This document shows positions 1 to 12,231 of a stretch of DNA of 64,000 nucleotides, in pieces. The stretch covers positions 475,405,375 to 475,469,374 of the forward strand of contig CM041776.1 in NCBI GenBank assembly GCA_023374045.1. The letters run 5' to 3'. Position 1 is the stretch's first letter. The number at the start of each line of letters is the position of its first letter. A model generated the notes under the pieces. That model saw nothing but the letters and a program-made list of their open reading frames with translations. It did not search any database and had not been told where the DNA came from. The translations under genes and the position numbers were made by a program. Origin of the DNA: Limonium bicolor (taxonomy: Eukaryota; Streptophyta; Magnoliopsida; Caryophyllales; Plumbaginaceae).

Positions 1-1173
1 TAATTCATTGAGATGTTTAAAGCACAAATTCTAGGGTTTACCTTTGGAGTGTTTTAGGAGGGGTTTTAGCCCTTGGTTCAAGAAGGTGATTCCACCACCA
101 TTGCAAGGTTGAATTGGTGCTCAAAAGAGAGAGAAAAATAGAGCATTATAATGGGGTAAAAATCGGTTACAAAGGAGGGTGAACTAAACTTGAGATTTTC
201 ATGGAGCTTTTTACCTTAATGGAGAGAGGAGACTCCAAGCTACCCATTGATGCTATTTTCTTTTTGAATGGGGAAAACCCATGGAGATGAACTTCCTCAT
301 TTTTGGATTTTGAAAATAGGGAAGTGTAGAGAATGATGAGGGGAGCAAGAATATGTAGTTATTTTTGCATTTGGAGGTCACGTGAGGAAGGAGCATGAAG
401 AAGAAGTGAGGAAGCCATGGGAGCTTCCTTTGGAGCTTCAAAATCGCCAGCACAAGGGAGGAGGAAGAGAGAGAGTACGGTGAGGAGAAGGAAGGAAAGA
501 GAGGGGTGAGTGAAATGAGAGAGTGAGGTGAGAGAAAAGGGGTAAAGTACCCTTTTCACTTTATTACTTTTTGCTTTTTACTCTCTTATTTAATTAGCTA
601 GTTACATGTGTGTGTGGGGGAGTTATTTTACTGTTAAAAACCGGCCCCCTACAGTTATACTAGTTGGAGTGTTTTTGGTCTTTTACAGAAAACGCTCGTT
701 ATTTTACCCGGTTTAGCACTATTCACTAACCGGGTCTGTTTTCTGGAGTTTTCCCGTTTAATTATTTTTACTGGTTATTAAGCTTCCATAAATGCTTAAT
801 AATTGTTATTTAATGATTTATAATTTTTTACAGGTTCGTTTGACCACTTAAAGTCACGTTTTCGGGCTTTCTCAAAAAACGTGCGCTAAAGCTCTATTAG
901 CGTTTTAATACATTATTTGGATCCGTTTTCTTCAGGAGTTGTTCTCATATATTATTTTGGTCTTATTAAACCCTAGGAATCCACATAATACGCTAACCGA
1001 GGTCTCATACCTCCTATGGTTAGTTAACGCTTATTTAGCGTTTTTCGCTTTTTTAGTGTTTCCTTATTTCTTTTGGATTTATTTTCCCTTACCAATATTT
1101 CTTAATCATTATTAGGCTCTTAAATAATGATTAGAATAGTCTTAATCACTATATTTAAGTTCGGGGTATTTCA
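1..1173 (-). repeat. 3' LTR of outer element (partial)
   Basis: This segment repeats 18427-19600 with scattered substitutions and short indels. It ends at 1173 where the two copies diverge. On the minus strand it begins TGAAATACCCCGAAC, a typical LTR start. Only about 1.2 kb of a 4.2 kb LTR lies in the window, so the target duplication cannot be checked. Short frames at 253-559 on the minus strand recur in the other LTR only because the LTRs are copies; I do not call them genes. Confidence 0.85.
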
Positions 1174-1187
1174 ATCTACCCCCCTTA
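1174..1187 (-). other. Polypurine tract of outer element
   Basis: On the minus strand this reads TAAGGGGGGTAGAT directly before the 3' LTR start, the position where plus-strand DNA synthesis is primed. Just inside it, minus-strand sequence resembles the codons that end pol in related gypsy elements (aactttgaggacaaag), so a coding relic may survive next to the tract. Confidence 0.75.
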
Positions 1188-3573
1188 AGAACTTTGTCCT
1201 CAAAGTTGTTCGAGGTTATAAGTTTACAATGCTTACTCATTCTTACATGTCTAATACCACGGTCATACATTCTTCCTCCTTACTAATTCCCAAATCCATT
1301 ACTCAAGGTTTCTACATACCATACCATCCAAATGTACTATAATTACTCCAATCCATATTAGCACCAACCATTGGTTCCACATTACCAGGTTTTCACATAT
1401 ATACAATGCAAAGCTATCCCCAAAGCAATGCAATACACATACAGTCCCGCAGGCACTCAGGTCAACTAGACACAGGACTCCTATATGTCCCGCTGCCCTT
1501 GGAATAATACAATATGCTACACTACTATCTTTTCCGGTATAAGGTTCTAACCCAATCTTTATTCTCAGTCCAAGGAAAATCTTTCCCAACAGCTAATTAG
1601 AAAACTTTCTAGAGCATACAACTCCAAATTCCAGTTTATATTCATTACTTCTATCCTAAGTGTGATTCTTGTGACCACTAAATGGGAGCTTCAAGAATCA
1701 TTCTACCCTGATGTGATCAGCACCAGTGTTGAACTATCTTTCCACTCCAATTTGTGTTCGGTTTCCCTTGATCTGATCAGAATCAAGTTCGACTTCCCAC
1801 ATCAGTTTTAACAAGCAATTAATTAGTTGTTCTCATTTTCTATCTTTTTACTCTTTCTAGTCGTGATACGAAATCATACATCTCCAAAGGATGGAATCAA
1901 TCCATCAATCATCCTCACTCTACTTCCCGAATGCTTTACTCCAAGGTTCAATACCTAAATGCTCATTTCATCAACCTTCATTACTTCCCTCCATTACTCT
2001 CCATCATTTCAATTATTCTAACTAGGGATTACCATACTTATAAAATTTAGTCATCCTCAATTTACTTCCCATAACTTACATACAAATGCACTACTCATGG
2101 CTACATTCCTCTACTACTCTCAATCATTTCGTACTACTTCTTCAAAGGGTACAATACTTGTGGAGCTTCATCCACTACTCATTACTTTTCTTTTACTAAT
2201 ACTCTTACATGGTGTTACAAGGTAGGTATATCCATCCCATGGTATTTGCATCTCTCATGCCTAGTTACCATAATTACAATATGAATGAATACTTATGTTT
2301 ATTTAACATAGTATCAATCATCCATTCGATTCTCATTTGTGCTATGCACATTATGGTTTATGTGTTTTATTTATAAAATTCACATTGTGCAATTTTCGCT
2401 CTACCCCCCTTAAAAGGGATTACGCCCACGTAATCTACCATATGTGATTATTATTAAACATTGGTTTACTCAATGTGGGCAATCTGAAGCGTTTAGCTTC
2501 ACTACGGTATACTATACAATATGCTCTGGTCAAAGGGTCCTAACCATACCAATGGTTTAGTCTTTGCACCAAGGATTTCTATATGAGTTTATTTAACTCA
2601 TAATTAATTCGGTTCCAGCCTATTAGGCTTCAAGGCATTAATTGCCATTCTACTATACTTACTAGGTATATTATCTCCTAGCTAGGGCCCACTAGCTTCT
2701 GTTGTGCGACCCTGATAACTTGGGTTATTCACCCTTCTTGTTATCCTTAATTTGCTATACATCACCTTTTTATCCGTCCATTATGGGAATAAGGTTTACT
2801 AAGCAAATGCGGTATTCTTCTACCGGGTTTGAACTCAATGAGTTTAAGATTTGTAACCAGCTCTTTGGTAATCTACTGCACATGCTATTCGTGCTTCCAC
2901 GATTATTCGTTAAGTTCCTCCAACTTACTGTCGGGCGCGGTTAAGTCACTACTTAGTTGTAGTGCTTCCTCTAGTGTCACTAGTTTCTGAATCATACCAG
3001 TTCTTCTGGTCCAGTACAAGTGTTCTTTACTTGTATGACCTTGCATTCTATGCGTCGGTCCTAGTGACTTTCTTACATCTCCTTTCACCTTTTTTTCCAA
3101 TGGATTTCACATCTTGTGATTGATGGTGTGTTTTACACCCTTGGTGCGGTTTGTTGCTAAGAATGCTAGACTGGCTTATGCCATGTTTGTGGTGAAAAGA
3201 AAGATTTACTACGGTTTACATTCTCCATATCCCTAGCCATCCCATTAGATCATTAGCTGCATAAGTACAATACCAAAACACTCAGTCATACAGAGTGCAG
3301 AGGCGTAAACGCATGATAGTAAGTCACTTATGTGATAGAAAGGAATATTTCTGCCAGTCATCTCATGCTTATACTCCGTGTTATTATCTGTTACTTCTTC
3401 ATAGCGGTCGCCTGTTGCGCGCCGTATTCTTACTCATTGTACAACATTGTTTTTACTGTTTATGTTACTGTGGTAGTTCCTCTTTACTTATTGCCATTAT
3501 CGTTGGCACCATTTCCTTATGGTGTACATACACTAGGAGGTTCCTAGTTCATATGTATGACGGTTGTCGTAGC
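1188..3573 (-). other. Interior of outer element, 3' part, non-coding
   Basis: About 2.4 kb with only short frames and no recognisable retroelement domain on either strand. A second polypurine-like block (minus strand TTTTAAGGGGGGTAGAG) lies at about 2400-2415. The rest is AT-rich unique-looking sequence. It stops at the GTACC target duplication of the nested Tat-like element. Confidence 0.6.
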
Positions 3574-3578
3574 GTACC
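3574..3578. repeat. Target site duplication GTACC (left copy)
   Basis: GTACC at 3574-3578 is repeated exactly at 12227-12231, immediately outside the two LTRs of the Tat-like element. This fixes both ends of that insertion. Confidence 0.9.
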
Positions 3579-5305
3579 TGTGAGCCTCGATTTTAAACCC
3601 TATCCTATGTTGATTAAAGTTGATTAGGATCTAACCGGGTTTTAGGTCTACTTATAGCCTAAGATTAATAACTATGTCATATAACAATAATTATTAAAAC
3701 CTAAGCTAGCTCACTGGAACCTATTATGAGTCGCCACCTAATTTTAACCTAGATCAAATTAGGAAAGGAGAGTTCGGGTTCGGGGGCTCGATATTCGACT
3801 TAATTAGGGTTCAATTACTTTCATTACCCCTCCTAGGTCGTTTTTCCTCTACTTGGTTTCATTACGGCTTTCTACAAAGTTGCTTTTTAACCTAGGTGCG
3901 CGCTTCTGTTTTTTGTGTTTTTTAGCATTTTTTGACAGAAAATTAAAGTGGAAATTAAAATACCTAAACTAGGGTTTCGGAGGCAGAATTAGGTCAAATT
4001 TTATTTCCGTCCGTAGCCACGGACCTAATGTCCGAAGCCACGGACCCCAGTTAACCTACATAACAATAAAAGCCGAATTAAACAAAAAACAGAAAATTGT
4101 AAAGTCCGGGGCCTCGGACAGACTGTCCGTGGGCCCGGACACTATTAAAAAAACCTAATTTTTAAATTTTAAAAATCCCGCCGCCGTCCGTGGGTGTCCG
4201 AGCTTACGGACAGGGAGTCCGGGACCCCGGACACGACGTCCGTGGGTGCGTAGCCTGAAAGATGTACAATACGTTAGTGGTCGAAAGTTCTCAATTTGAA
4301 TTCGAATTATGCACGAAACTTGGTAAACAAGTTATTGGACAGAAGCTTAAACAAACATCAATACAGAAGCGTAGAAGGGTTAGTTTGAGCCCAAATTTTG
4401 AGGCAAGACAGATAATCCCGCAGAGAATTAGGGAAGTGGAGTTTCTACCTGTTTTACCTTCGGATTCACAACGTTTCTTCACACCGGAATTCGTCGAGCG
4501 CTTCGTTGATGGTAGACCCGAAAGGATTTCGAACCGGGCTTCTGGTGGTTGGTTGTTCTTGCTGTTCTTCACGTTTTGGTGGTGTTTTTGTGGGGTTTTG
4601 ATGATTATTGGTGCTTTGGGAATTGGAAAACGTGTTTAGATAGTGATTTCGGGGGATTTTCGGTATGATTTGGGTGGCCGGGTGTTGGAAAACGTGAGAG
4701 AGAGAGAGAAGGCTGCCTCTTTGGACTCTCTAGGGTTCTTTAGCATGTGAGGTTCTGATTTTATCCAAAAACCTATCCCCTTATATTGACTTTCTTAAAG
4801 ATAAAGAGAATCTAGTAAAAGTAAGATTTTTCGATATTTTAGTTAAGTGACTTCCCAAAGGAATTTTGCTGTGAAATTTTAACCACGTGTCAAGGATGGA
4901 AATTATGAATTTTCTGAAGTGGAATCGGATTTTTTTTTAAATGTTGGAATATTTTTAAATTGAATTTCTTGTCAGATTCAGTCAGAAATTGCTAGAAAAT
5001 TATTGGAAACTCGAAAAATCAAAATTCCAACGCCATTATGCTTAGAATGTCATCCTCTATCATAGGTTAAAATATCAAATCATTTCAAGCTGATTTGGGC
5101 ATCCTTTGGAGGAGAGAGAAAGCTTATAGGAGGTCTCAGGAGCCTTTAAAGATTACCAAAACACCCCTGAAAATGACGAAGCTGCTCCTCATGCCATGGG
5201 ATGTGCCGCTCGAGCCGGGATCCCTCACTACTCGATTAAAACGCCCCTCACATCACCAGGACCTTGTGGACCCTAACCAGGGGGGTCAAAATTTTGGGTA
5301 TAACA
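3579..5305 (-). repeat. 3' LTR of Tat-like element
   Basis: Near-identical to 10433-12226 and flanked outside by GTACC. It lacks a ~68-bp block that the right LTR has at 11103-11170, apparently lost between short GGGTGCG repeats. On the plus strand it runs TGTGAGCC to TATAACA. At about 4009-4250 it holds clustered short dyads of the TGTCCG/CGGACA type. Confidence 0.9.
4009..4250. repeat. GC-rich inverted-repeat cluster in Tat-like LTR
   Basis: Several short palindromes of the form GTCCG(N4-6)CGGAC are packed here, for example TGTCCGTGGGCCCGGACA and GTCCGGGACCCCGGAC. The same cluster recurs in the right LTR (about 10860-11120). It resembles, with different spacing, arrays in the other LTR families of this window. 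Confidence 0.7.
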
Positions 5306-5325
5306 GATTGCCCCCCGTCAACTAG
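5306..5325 (-). other. Polypurine tract of Tat-like element
   Basis: Minus-strand sequence GACGGGGGGCAATC lies immediately before the 3' LTR start (TGTTATACCC). Confidence 0.75.
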
Positions 5326-5419
5326 ACTTTGTAACGAAAGTGAGAAGGCTAGTTGATGCTTGAGTGATACCCCAAAATTTAAAATGTTTCCAAGAACCTG
5401 CATGTTGCCGAAAACTGAT

Positions 5420-5705
5420 AAGTTGTGTCGAGCTATTCTAAGGTGCTGACTACCTATAAGTAAAATGAAGTAATGTCAAGCAATTCTAAGGCGTTGACTA
5501 CCTATAATGATGAAATAATGTCAAGCGATTCTAAGGCATTGACAACCTAAAATGTGGAAATGAGATAGTGTCAAGCGATTCTAAGGTGTTGACAACCTAA
5601 AATGTGGAAATGAGATAGTGTCAAGCGATTCTAAGGCGTTGACAACCTAAAGTGTGAAAATGAAATAGTGTCAAGCGATTCTAAGGCGTTGACAACCTAA
5701 AATGT
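5420..5705. repeat. Tandem repeat, ~58-60 bp unit
   Basis: About five imperfect copies of a unit containing gtcaagcgattctaaggcg followed by ttgacaacctaaaatgtg. It lies in the 3' interior of the Tat-like element with no coding frame across it. Confidence 0.85.
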
Positions 5706-5734
5706 GATAACTGGGTGGTATGCAAATGCAAGAA

Positions 5735-5835
5735 TGCTGAGATGTTGATGATGCTAATGATGCTGATAATGTTGATGATGCTGATGATGTTAATGATGAT
5801 GATGATGTTGATGATGCTGATGATGATGCTCGGAT
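5735..5835. repeat. GAT/ATG trinucleotide microsatellite
   Basis: Imperfect run of gatgatgct/gatgatgtt triplets. A minus-strand serine-rich frame across it is a product of the simple repeat. Confidence 0.8.
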
Positions 5836-6129
5836 GCTTCTAGGGACCGAAACTCGTGCCAATGCTCCTGGCTGGACCCAATGTGGACTTATTGCCATCG
5901 CCCCCCAAGCCGGTGTGCAGGGATAACTCCTGGTAAAAACCTTGGGGACTTATTGCCTTCGCCCACCATTCGTTGATCCCGAAAATAAGTTGACATCGCA
6001 AAAGGAGGATTTATTGCCATCACCTCGCCAACTTTTCTGTCGCCAGGTCTTGTGACGCGCCTGGATAATGCAACTAGGTCTTACGACGAGCCTATATGAA
6101 TGAGATGATGCAATGTGTTTGATAATAGT

Positions 6130-6610
6130 GGGTAAGCTAAAGGGTAACGCTAGGTCTTACTACAACTAGCCTAAGGGAATGCAGCTAGGTCTTAACTGGC
6201 AGCCTAAAAATGGTTCTAGGTCTTATGGCGGCCTAAAAATGGTTCTAGGTCTTATGACGACCTAAAATGGTTCTAGGTCTTATGACGACCTAAGGGATGC
6301 ACTAGGTCTTACTATGAGCCTAAGGGAATGTGACTAGGTCTTATGGCGAACCTAAAATGGTTCAGGTGGTCTTATGGCGAGCCTAAAATGGTTCTAGGTC
6401 TTATGACGAGCCTAAGGGAATGTGACTAGGTCTTACGGCGAGCCTAAAAATGGTTCTAGGTCTTATGGCGAGCCTAAAAATGGTTCTAGGTCTTATGACG
6501 AGCCTAAGGTATGCAACTAGGTCTTACTACTCGAGCCTAAGGGAATGTGACTAGGTCTTATGGCGAGCCTAAAATGGTTCTAGTCTTATGCGAGCCTAAA
6601 AATGGATCTA
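6130..6610. repeat. Tandem repeat, ~30 bp unit
   Basis: About fifteen imperfect copies of a unit centred on ctaggtcttatggcgagcct followed by aaaatggtt. Copies vary by small indels, so no frame is kept. It belongs to the interior of the Tat-like element. Confidence 0.85.
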
Positions 6611-8509
6611 GGTGAAAGTCAGTAAAATGTATGATGGGTTAAATGATGTAGAAGGATTAGGGTTTATGTCAAACCTGGAGATGGTAGGGCTCAAGACGGG
6701 CCTGTGGATGTTTGAGTGTGAAGGTAGGGCTTAGGGCCTGAGGAATTTTGATGTGGAGGACGGGCCTGAGGGAATTTGATGTGGAGAAAGGGCTTAGGAC
6801 GGGCCTGATGGTATGAAAGGTTTGAATCCTTTGGGTTTCTGGCTTTTGGCCTCAATCGTGTCATTGTTGCAATTGTTGGGACCAACAATTGCCCCAATAT
6901 TTTTCCTTAGGCAATCTGAGTTCTTTGGAATTTTTGGCAATCGATCGGAACGATCGATTGCCCCCAGTATTTTCTTTGATTAATTGTGCAAAACAAATCT
7001 CATTCTCACAAGGTCAAGGTTTATCTTGTTGTGGTGCTTTCTATCCTACACTCAAAGTGTTTAATGCTTGCACTCATGCTCTCCTTTTGGACAAAACATC
7101 TCGACCATTGAATTTGACATTTGTTAGATTTACGCGTTCAACCTGTTACTTTCACGTGATTGGATACAAAACTACTAGGTCGGAAGTCTTTTAAGCTTAT
7201 AACGTGGCTATGGGGTGTGATGATTGACAACAGGGTTATGGAGGGATGTTTAAGATATGTGGAGCTTTAAGGGTGACCAAAGCTGCAACTTGCACCGTCT
7301 CTCGGACTTGTCTTCTTTGCCTTGACGTCATTTGGCTACTTCGTTATGACTTCGCTTGGGACTTGGAAATTTTAGGTTGTTCCTTGCATCTTCTTTCTTT
7401 TTTCCGATTTGGGATTTCTTTGAGGCTTTCAAGTTTGCCCTTCTTTGAATCTCCTTTCCTTCAGGGTTCTTGTGTTTCCCGGTTTTGAACTTCGAGGGCT
7501 GTTCTTGATGTTAGCCCGTTTGGATCCTGTGTCACTTTGGGACCATTTGCGGATCGCTTCGTCATTCTGGTAGCAATTTTGCTTCTTTGGACTTGTGAAG
7601 TTGTTGTTCGGAAGTCGGGCTCCTTGCTTCCTTGGTCACCGGGTCGGTTATTCATCACTGGCTGGCTTATTTGTGGAGCTTGTAGTGTTGTAAAAGAGGT
7701 CATATATGAAAAGCTCAGCGGGGGTGCCTAGGGTGTAATGTCAGGGTTCACAAGCTTTTTGGCTGTGTGGTGCTTGTACCTAGGTGCTTCGTCATCCCTA
7801 ATAGTTGTGTATCTGTTCTTTGTTACTTTTCACAGGTTTAAGCATAAATTTACAAATTATCTCCTTCGGTCGGAGTCATGCCGTTTACCTCACCTTTGAA
7901 TGTGGCCTCCCTGGAGTCGTGTAAAAATGACACGCTCTTTCGCTCTTGGTTTGACCACTCAAGGCACTCTCGTGAGACGCTCACTCAGAGACTTGTTTGC
8001 ACATTTAAACATTATCGTTCCTTAACTCAGATTGCCCCCAGTATTGTTGTGGGGTGTACTTAATAAACCTTAGAATGCCCAAGCTATTTTTGTGGAGGGT
8101 GATTGCATGTGTGGTGGTGAACAATGGTGGGGTACTCTTGTGAAGAGGTGATGGGTGATCTTGCAGCAACAAATTTTGGCTTTGTGTATTTGGTGAAATG
8201 TTGAGAAAACGGATTGGTGAGACGCATGGGATGTATATGATGAGGGTGGTTTTTGTACGAGGAGCTGTAGTGAGAATGGACGGAGCAATGAGGTTTTTTT
8301 TTTTTTGAAATGAACGGAAAATGCTTTGCATGGAAATTGTGAAAATGGAACCATGTATTATTCAATGTAAAAATAACGTTGGAAACTACAAACTCGGGAG
8401 AGCCACCAAGAATAGTAAAGGGGACCAACTACTACAAAATCCAAAAGGTGACTAATAAAAAGAAATCTACCTAATTGAAAAGCAAAACAGTACTTAAAGA
8501 CTACAAACT
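6611..8509. other. Interior of Tat-like element without recognised genes
   Basis: About 1.9 kb. Short frames occur on both strands but none carries a retroelement motif. 6680-6800 repeats a ggacgggcctga-type phrase a few times, and 8291-8309 is a T-rich tract. I see no gene. Confidence 0.5.
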
Positions 8510-9194
8510 CTAATAAGACTCGGGCATGGATGCCCTGCCTACACTTCCATGTCCTTGAAATTGATGCCCTTGATCGATGAGATCTTGGATTGCGTGTCTC
8601 AAAGCCTTGCAATCATTGGTATCATGGCCGGGTAATTGGTGGTACCAACAGAACTGACTTAGATTCCTTCCTTTTGAGGGTCCCCAGGTCGGGGAGTGAG
8701 AGGCTGTAGCATGTTTCGTTCCTGGAGCATTGCAAATGTCTGGCTTAATGGTTGGCCAATGTCTGAAAATTCTCTCCGACGGGAGCTCTGTCGGGGTGGC
8801 CCTATGCTCCAATGATCCAACCTGGTTCTCTTTGACCGGCATTCGCCTCATGCTGCCTAGACCTTTTCCGGGTGCAACTTTGGATGCAAGCTGTTGCTCC
8901 TGGTTGTCTGATCACTTTCCTAAGTTCTGTAGCAATTTCTTTGACATTCTCCTCCGATCCTCGGACCCTAATGGAGCCAACTTCAATGCAATCATAAAGG
9001 ATGTTGAGAAGCCTGTCCACTAACTCATCCCGAGCTTGACGTTCGGACTCGAGGGAAAGAGCCTTTGCTTTCAACTCTTCGATAACAGCAACGTAGTTAG
9101 ATTCCACGGCGTCCATGGCAGCACTTTGCCTCTGCTCCATGGCTTCAATGGTGGCCATGTGCTTTTGTTCCAAAATTACGAGCTGGGCTTCCAT
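8510..9194 (-). pseudogene. gag: Tat-type gag fragment (frameshifted)
   Basis: Two overlapping minus-strand frames. The upstream one (8802-9194, ~130 codons) is glutamate/alanine/arginine-rich and probably coiled-coil. The downstream one (8510-8851, ~113 codons) is in another frame and carries the knuckle-like CWYHQLPGHDTNDC followed by KALRHAIQDLIDQG. The Cys-X2-His-X4-His-X4-Cys spacing and the following helix are typical of Tat/Ogre-lineage Gag, which packages the element's RNA. The frame change near 8802-8851 breaks the protein, and no start or full capsid domain can be fixed. Only the C-terminal part of a normal Gag is recognised. Confidence 0.65.
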
Positions 9195-10412
9195 GTCGAT
9201 TGGACCGCACTTAGGACTTGAGTCTACCTGTGTTCAAGGTGTCCATTATTAGCTAACAAAAGGAAGTGGGCTGAAAGATACTAAGGTGAGAATGACGCTT
9301 CACGAGATAGATCAAAACAGACTTAGGCTGAAAGCGAGTGGGCCAGGATACCTAGAGAATGAGGTGTTTGAGCTGGAGTATCTCTCAGACTATGAACTGG
9401 AATTTGGACTGAAATGTAAACAGATGGCTTTGATTGGGCCTGAGAGATAGCACCTAGATCTAGGGTTTTGGACCAGGGCCCGAAATAGAAGTCTACCTAG
9501 ACTAGAATAAGCCCTTGGGCCGGAATGTGTTTGGGCCTGGAGTAAAGCACATGGGTGGAATGGTCCCTAATTCACAAATGGGCCTAACTTTCTTTGGGCC
9601 AGAGAAGATGGTTGCTAAGCAGAAAAAGATTTTATTTTCAGAACTTGTGGGTTATTTCAAGTTCAGGTGGATTTCTTTTTTTTTTTTGGCCTAGAACTAA
9701 TTGGATAATTCAAATTGGGCCAGAAGAGAAATCACCTAAGTCTAAGCTTTTGGGCCGAATCCCGAATGACTCACATATTAAACCAAACAGGACCTCTAGG
9801 CCGCAAACAGCAGAGCCGCCAATCCGGGTTGGGCTAGGTTGATGTAGGAGAAGTTCCTATCAATCTCTAGCTGGGTAGTGGGCCGATCATACAAGCAAAC
9901 AAGGCCCACACAAATTCAACATGTCCTCACTTGGCGTTTAAATCAAACTGGGTATGGATCGATCCGGAGAGGTGCTTGGGGCATGGGCCCAGGTCACCTC
10001 AAAGGAATAGGGCTTGCACGCTATTCTCTTTGGGCTTCCCCACTTTTCCACATCACCTGAAGGGTGTGTTGCGGCCGGGTCTTTGACTGACCAAACAATG
10101 GGCTAGGTAAGGACACTGCCAGGAAAACGCTTGGGGCTAAGGCCCAGGTATTAAGGGGATGTGGTTAGACGACATCCTCCTTTTTCCCCCGCTTATTCAC
10201 ATCACCTAAAAGGTGTGAGTCCCTGACAGGGGACCCTCAAACGGGTCCCGGGATGAATCAGTTTAGGTGGACCCTCGCTCTCATATGATGCAGGGGTGCA
10301 AAAATTTAAAGTGCGCACGAAAGTAAACAACAAAGTAACAAAGCCATAAATAAACAATTTTTCAAGTTAAGCCCTCTTTCTTAAAATTAAACAAGTTAAA
10401 ATTAAGAATTTA
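9195..10412 (-). other. 5' interior (leader side) of Tat-like element
   Basis: About 1.2 kb between gag remnant and PBS, rich in ggcc/gggcc phrases (for example 9400-9850). No frame with a recognised domain is present. It is the leader and possible gag N-terminal region, decayed. Confidence 0.45.
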
Positions 10413-10429
10413 TCCCAGCAGAGTCGCCA
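10413..10429 (-). other. Primer-binding site of Tat-like element
   Basis: Minus strand TGGCGACTCTGCTGGGA, three bases inside the 5' LTR end. PBS sequences of this type are common in plant Tat-like elements. Confidence 0.8.
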
Positions 10430-10432
10430 GTC

Positions 10433-12226
10433 TGTGAGCCTCGATTTAAACCCTATCCTATGTTGATTAAAGTTGATTAGGATCTAACGGGTTTTAGGTC
10501 TACTTATAGCCTAAGATTGATAACTATGTCATATAACAATAATTATTAAAACCTAAGCTAGCTCACTGGAACCTATTATGAGTCGCCACCTAATTTTAAC
10601 CTAGATCAAATTAGGAAAGGAGAGTTCGGGTTCGGGGGCTCGATATTCGACTTAATTAGGGCTCAATTACTTTCATTACCCCTCCTAGGTCGTTTTTCCT
10701 CTACTTGGTTTAATTACGGCTTTCTACAAAGTAGCTTTTTAACCTAGGTGCGCGCTTCTGTTTTTTGTGTTTTTTAGCATTTTTTGACAGAAAATTAAAG
10801 TGGAAATTAAAATACCTAAACTAGGGTTTCGGAGGCAGAATTAGGTCAAATTTTATTTCCGTCCGTAGCCACGGACCTAATGTCCGAAGCCACGGACCCC
10901 AGTTAACCTACATAACAATAAAAGCCGAATTAAACAGAAAACAGAAAATTGTAAAGTCCGAGGCGTCGGACAGACTGTCCGTGGGCCCGGACACTATTAA
11001 AAAAACCTAATTTTTAAATTTTAAAAATCCCGCCGCCGTCCGTGGGTGTCCGAGCTTACGGACAGGGAGTCCGGGACCCCGGACACGACGTCCGTGGGTG
11101 CGGACAGCCCTCGGACGGCGGCTTTGAGGCTGTTCCCGAAGGTGTTTTCGGCTCATCTTTTATGGGTGCGTAGCCTGAAAGATGTACAATACGTTAGTGG
11201 TCGAAAGTTCTCAATTTGAATTCGAATTATGCACGAAACTTGGTAAACAAGTTATTGGACATAAGCTTAAACAAACATCAATACAGAAGCGTAGAAGGGT
11301 TAGTTTGAGCCCAAATTTTGAGGCAAGACAGATAATCCCGTAGAGAATTAGGGAAGTAGAGTTTCTACCTGTTTTACCTTCGGATTCACAACGTTTCTTC
11401 ACATTGGAATTCATCGAGCGCTTCGTTGATGGCAGACCCGAAAGGATTTCGAACCGGGCTTCTGGTGGTTGGTTGTTCTTGCTGTTCTTCACGTTTTGGT
11501 GGTGTTTTTGTGGGTTTTTGATGATTATTGGTGCTTTGGGAATTGGAAAACGTGTTTAGATGGTGATTTCGGGGGATTTTCGGTATGATTTGGGTGGCTG
11601 GGTGTTGGAAAACGTGAGAGAGAGAGAGAAGGCTGCCTCTTTGGACTCTCTAGGGTTCTTTAGCATGTGAGGTTCTGATTTTATCCAAAAACCTATCCCC
11701 TTATATAGACTTTCTTAAAGATAAAGAGAATCTAGTAAAAGTAAGATTTTTCGATATTTTAGTTAAGTGACTTCCCAAAGGAATTTTGCTGTGAAATTTT
11801 AACCACGTGTCAAGGATGGAAATTATGAATTTTCTAAAGTGGAATCGGATTTTTTTTTTAAATGTTGGAATATTTTTAAATTGAATTTCTTGTCAGATTC
11901 AGTCAGAAATTGCTAGAAAATTATTGGAAACTCGAAAAATCAAAATTCCAACGCCATTATGCTTAGAATGTCATCCTCTATCATGGGTTAAAATATCAAA
12001 TCATTTCATGCTGATTTGGGCATCCTTTGGAGGAGAGTGAAAGCTTATAGGAGGTCTCATGAGCCTTTAAAGATTACCAAAACGCCCCTGAAAATGACGA
12101 AGCTGCTCCTCATGCCATGGGATGTGCCGCTCGAGCCGGGATCCCTCACTACTCGATTAAAACGCCCCTCACATCACCAGGACCTCGTGGACCCTAACCA
12201 GGGGGGTCAAAATTTTGGGTATAACA
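10433..12226 (-). repeat. 5' LTR of Tat-like element
   Basis: Copy of 3579-5305 with few substitutions plus a 68-bp block at 11103-11170. Read on the minus strand it runs TGTTATACCC to GGCTCACA. The high similarity of the pair indicates a fairly recent insertion. Confidence 0.9.
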
Positions 12227-12231
12227 GTACC
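12227..12231. repeat. Target site duplication GTACC (right copy)
   Basis: Exact copy of 3574-3578 directly outside the 5' LTR of the Tat-like element. Confidence 0.9.

Larger units (their letters stand above)
3579..12226 (-). mobile_element. Tat-like Ty3/gypsy element, nested, lacking pol
   Basis: An 8.65 kb element on the minus strand with LTRs of 1.73 and 1.79 kb, a perfect 5-bp target duplication, a PBS TGGCGACTCTGCTGGGA inside the right LTR and a G-rich polypurine tract inside the left LTR. The only recognisable coding remnant is a Tat-type gag piece at 8510-9194. No protease, RT, RNase H or integrase is visible in the 5.1 kb interior, much of which is tandem repeats. It is most likely a non-autonomous derivative of the Tat lineage. 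Lineage assignment rests on the gag knuckle, PBS and LTR start TGTTATACCC. Confidence 0.85.

Noticed and set aside
3295..3627. 110-codon frame in the outer element
   Set aside because: Cysteine/leucine-rich chance frame; no start context or motif, and it runs into the Tat-like LTR.
4262..4639. 125-codon plus-strand frame and 93-codon minus-strand frame, repeated at 11211-11492
   Set aside because: They lie inside the Tat-like LTR and recur only because LTRs are duplicates; no domain or codon signature is present.
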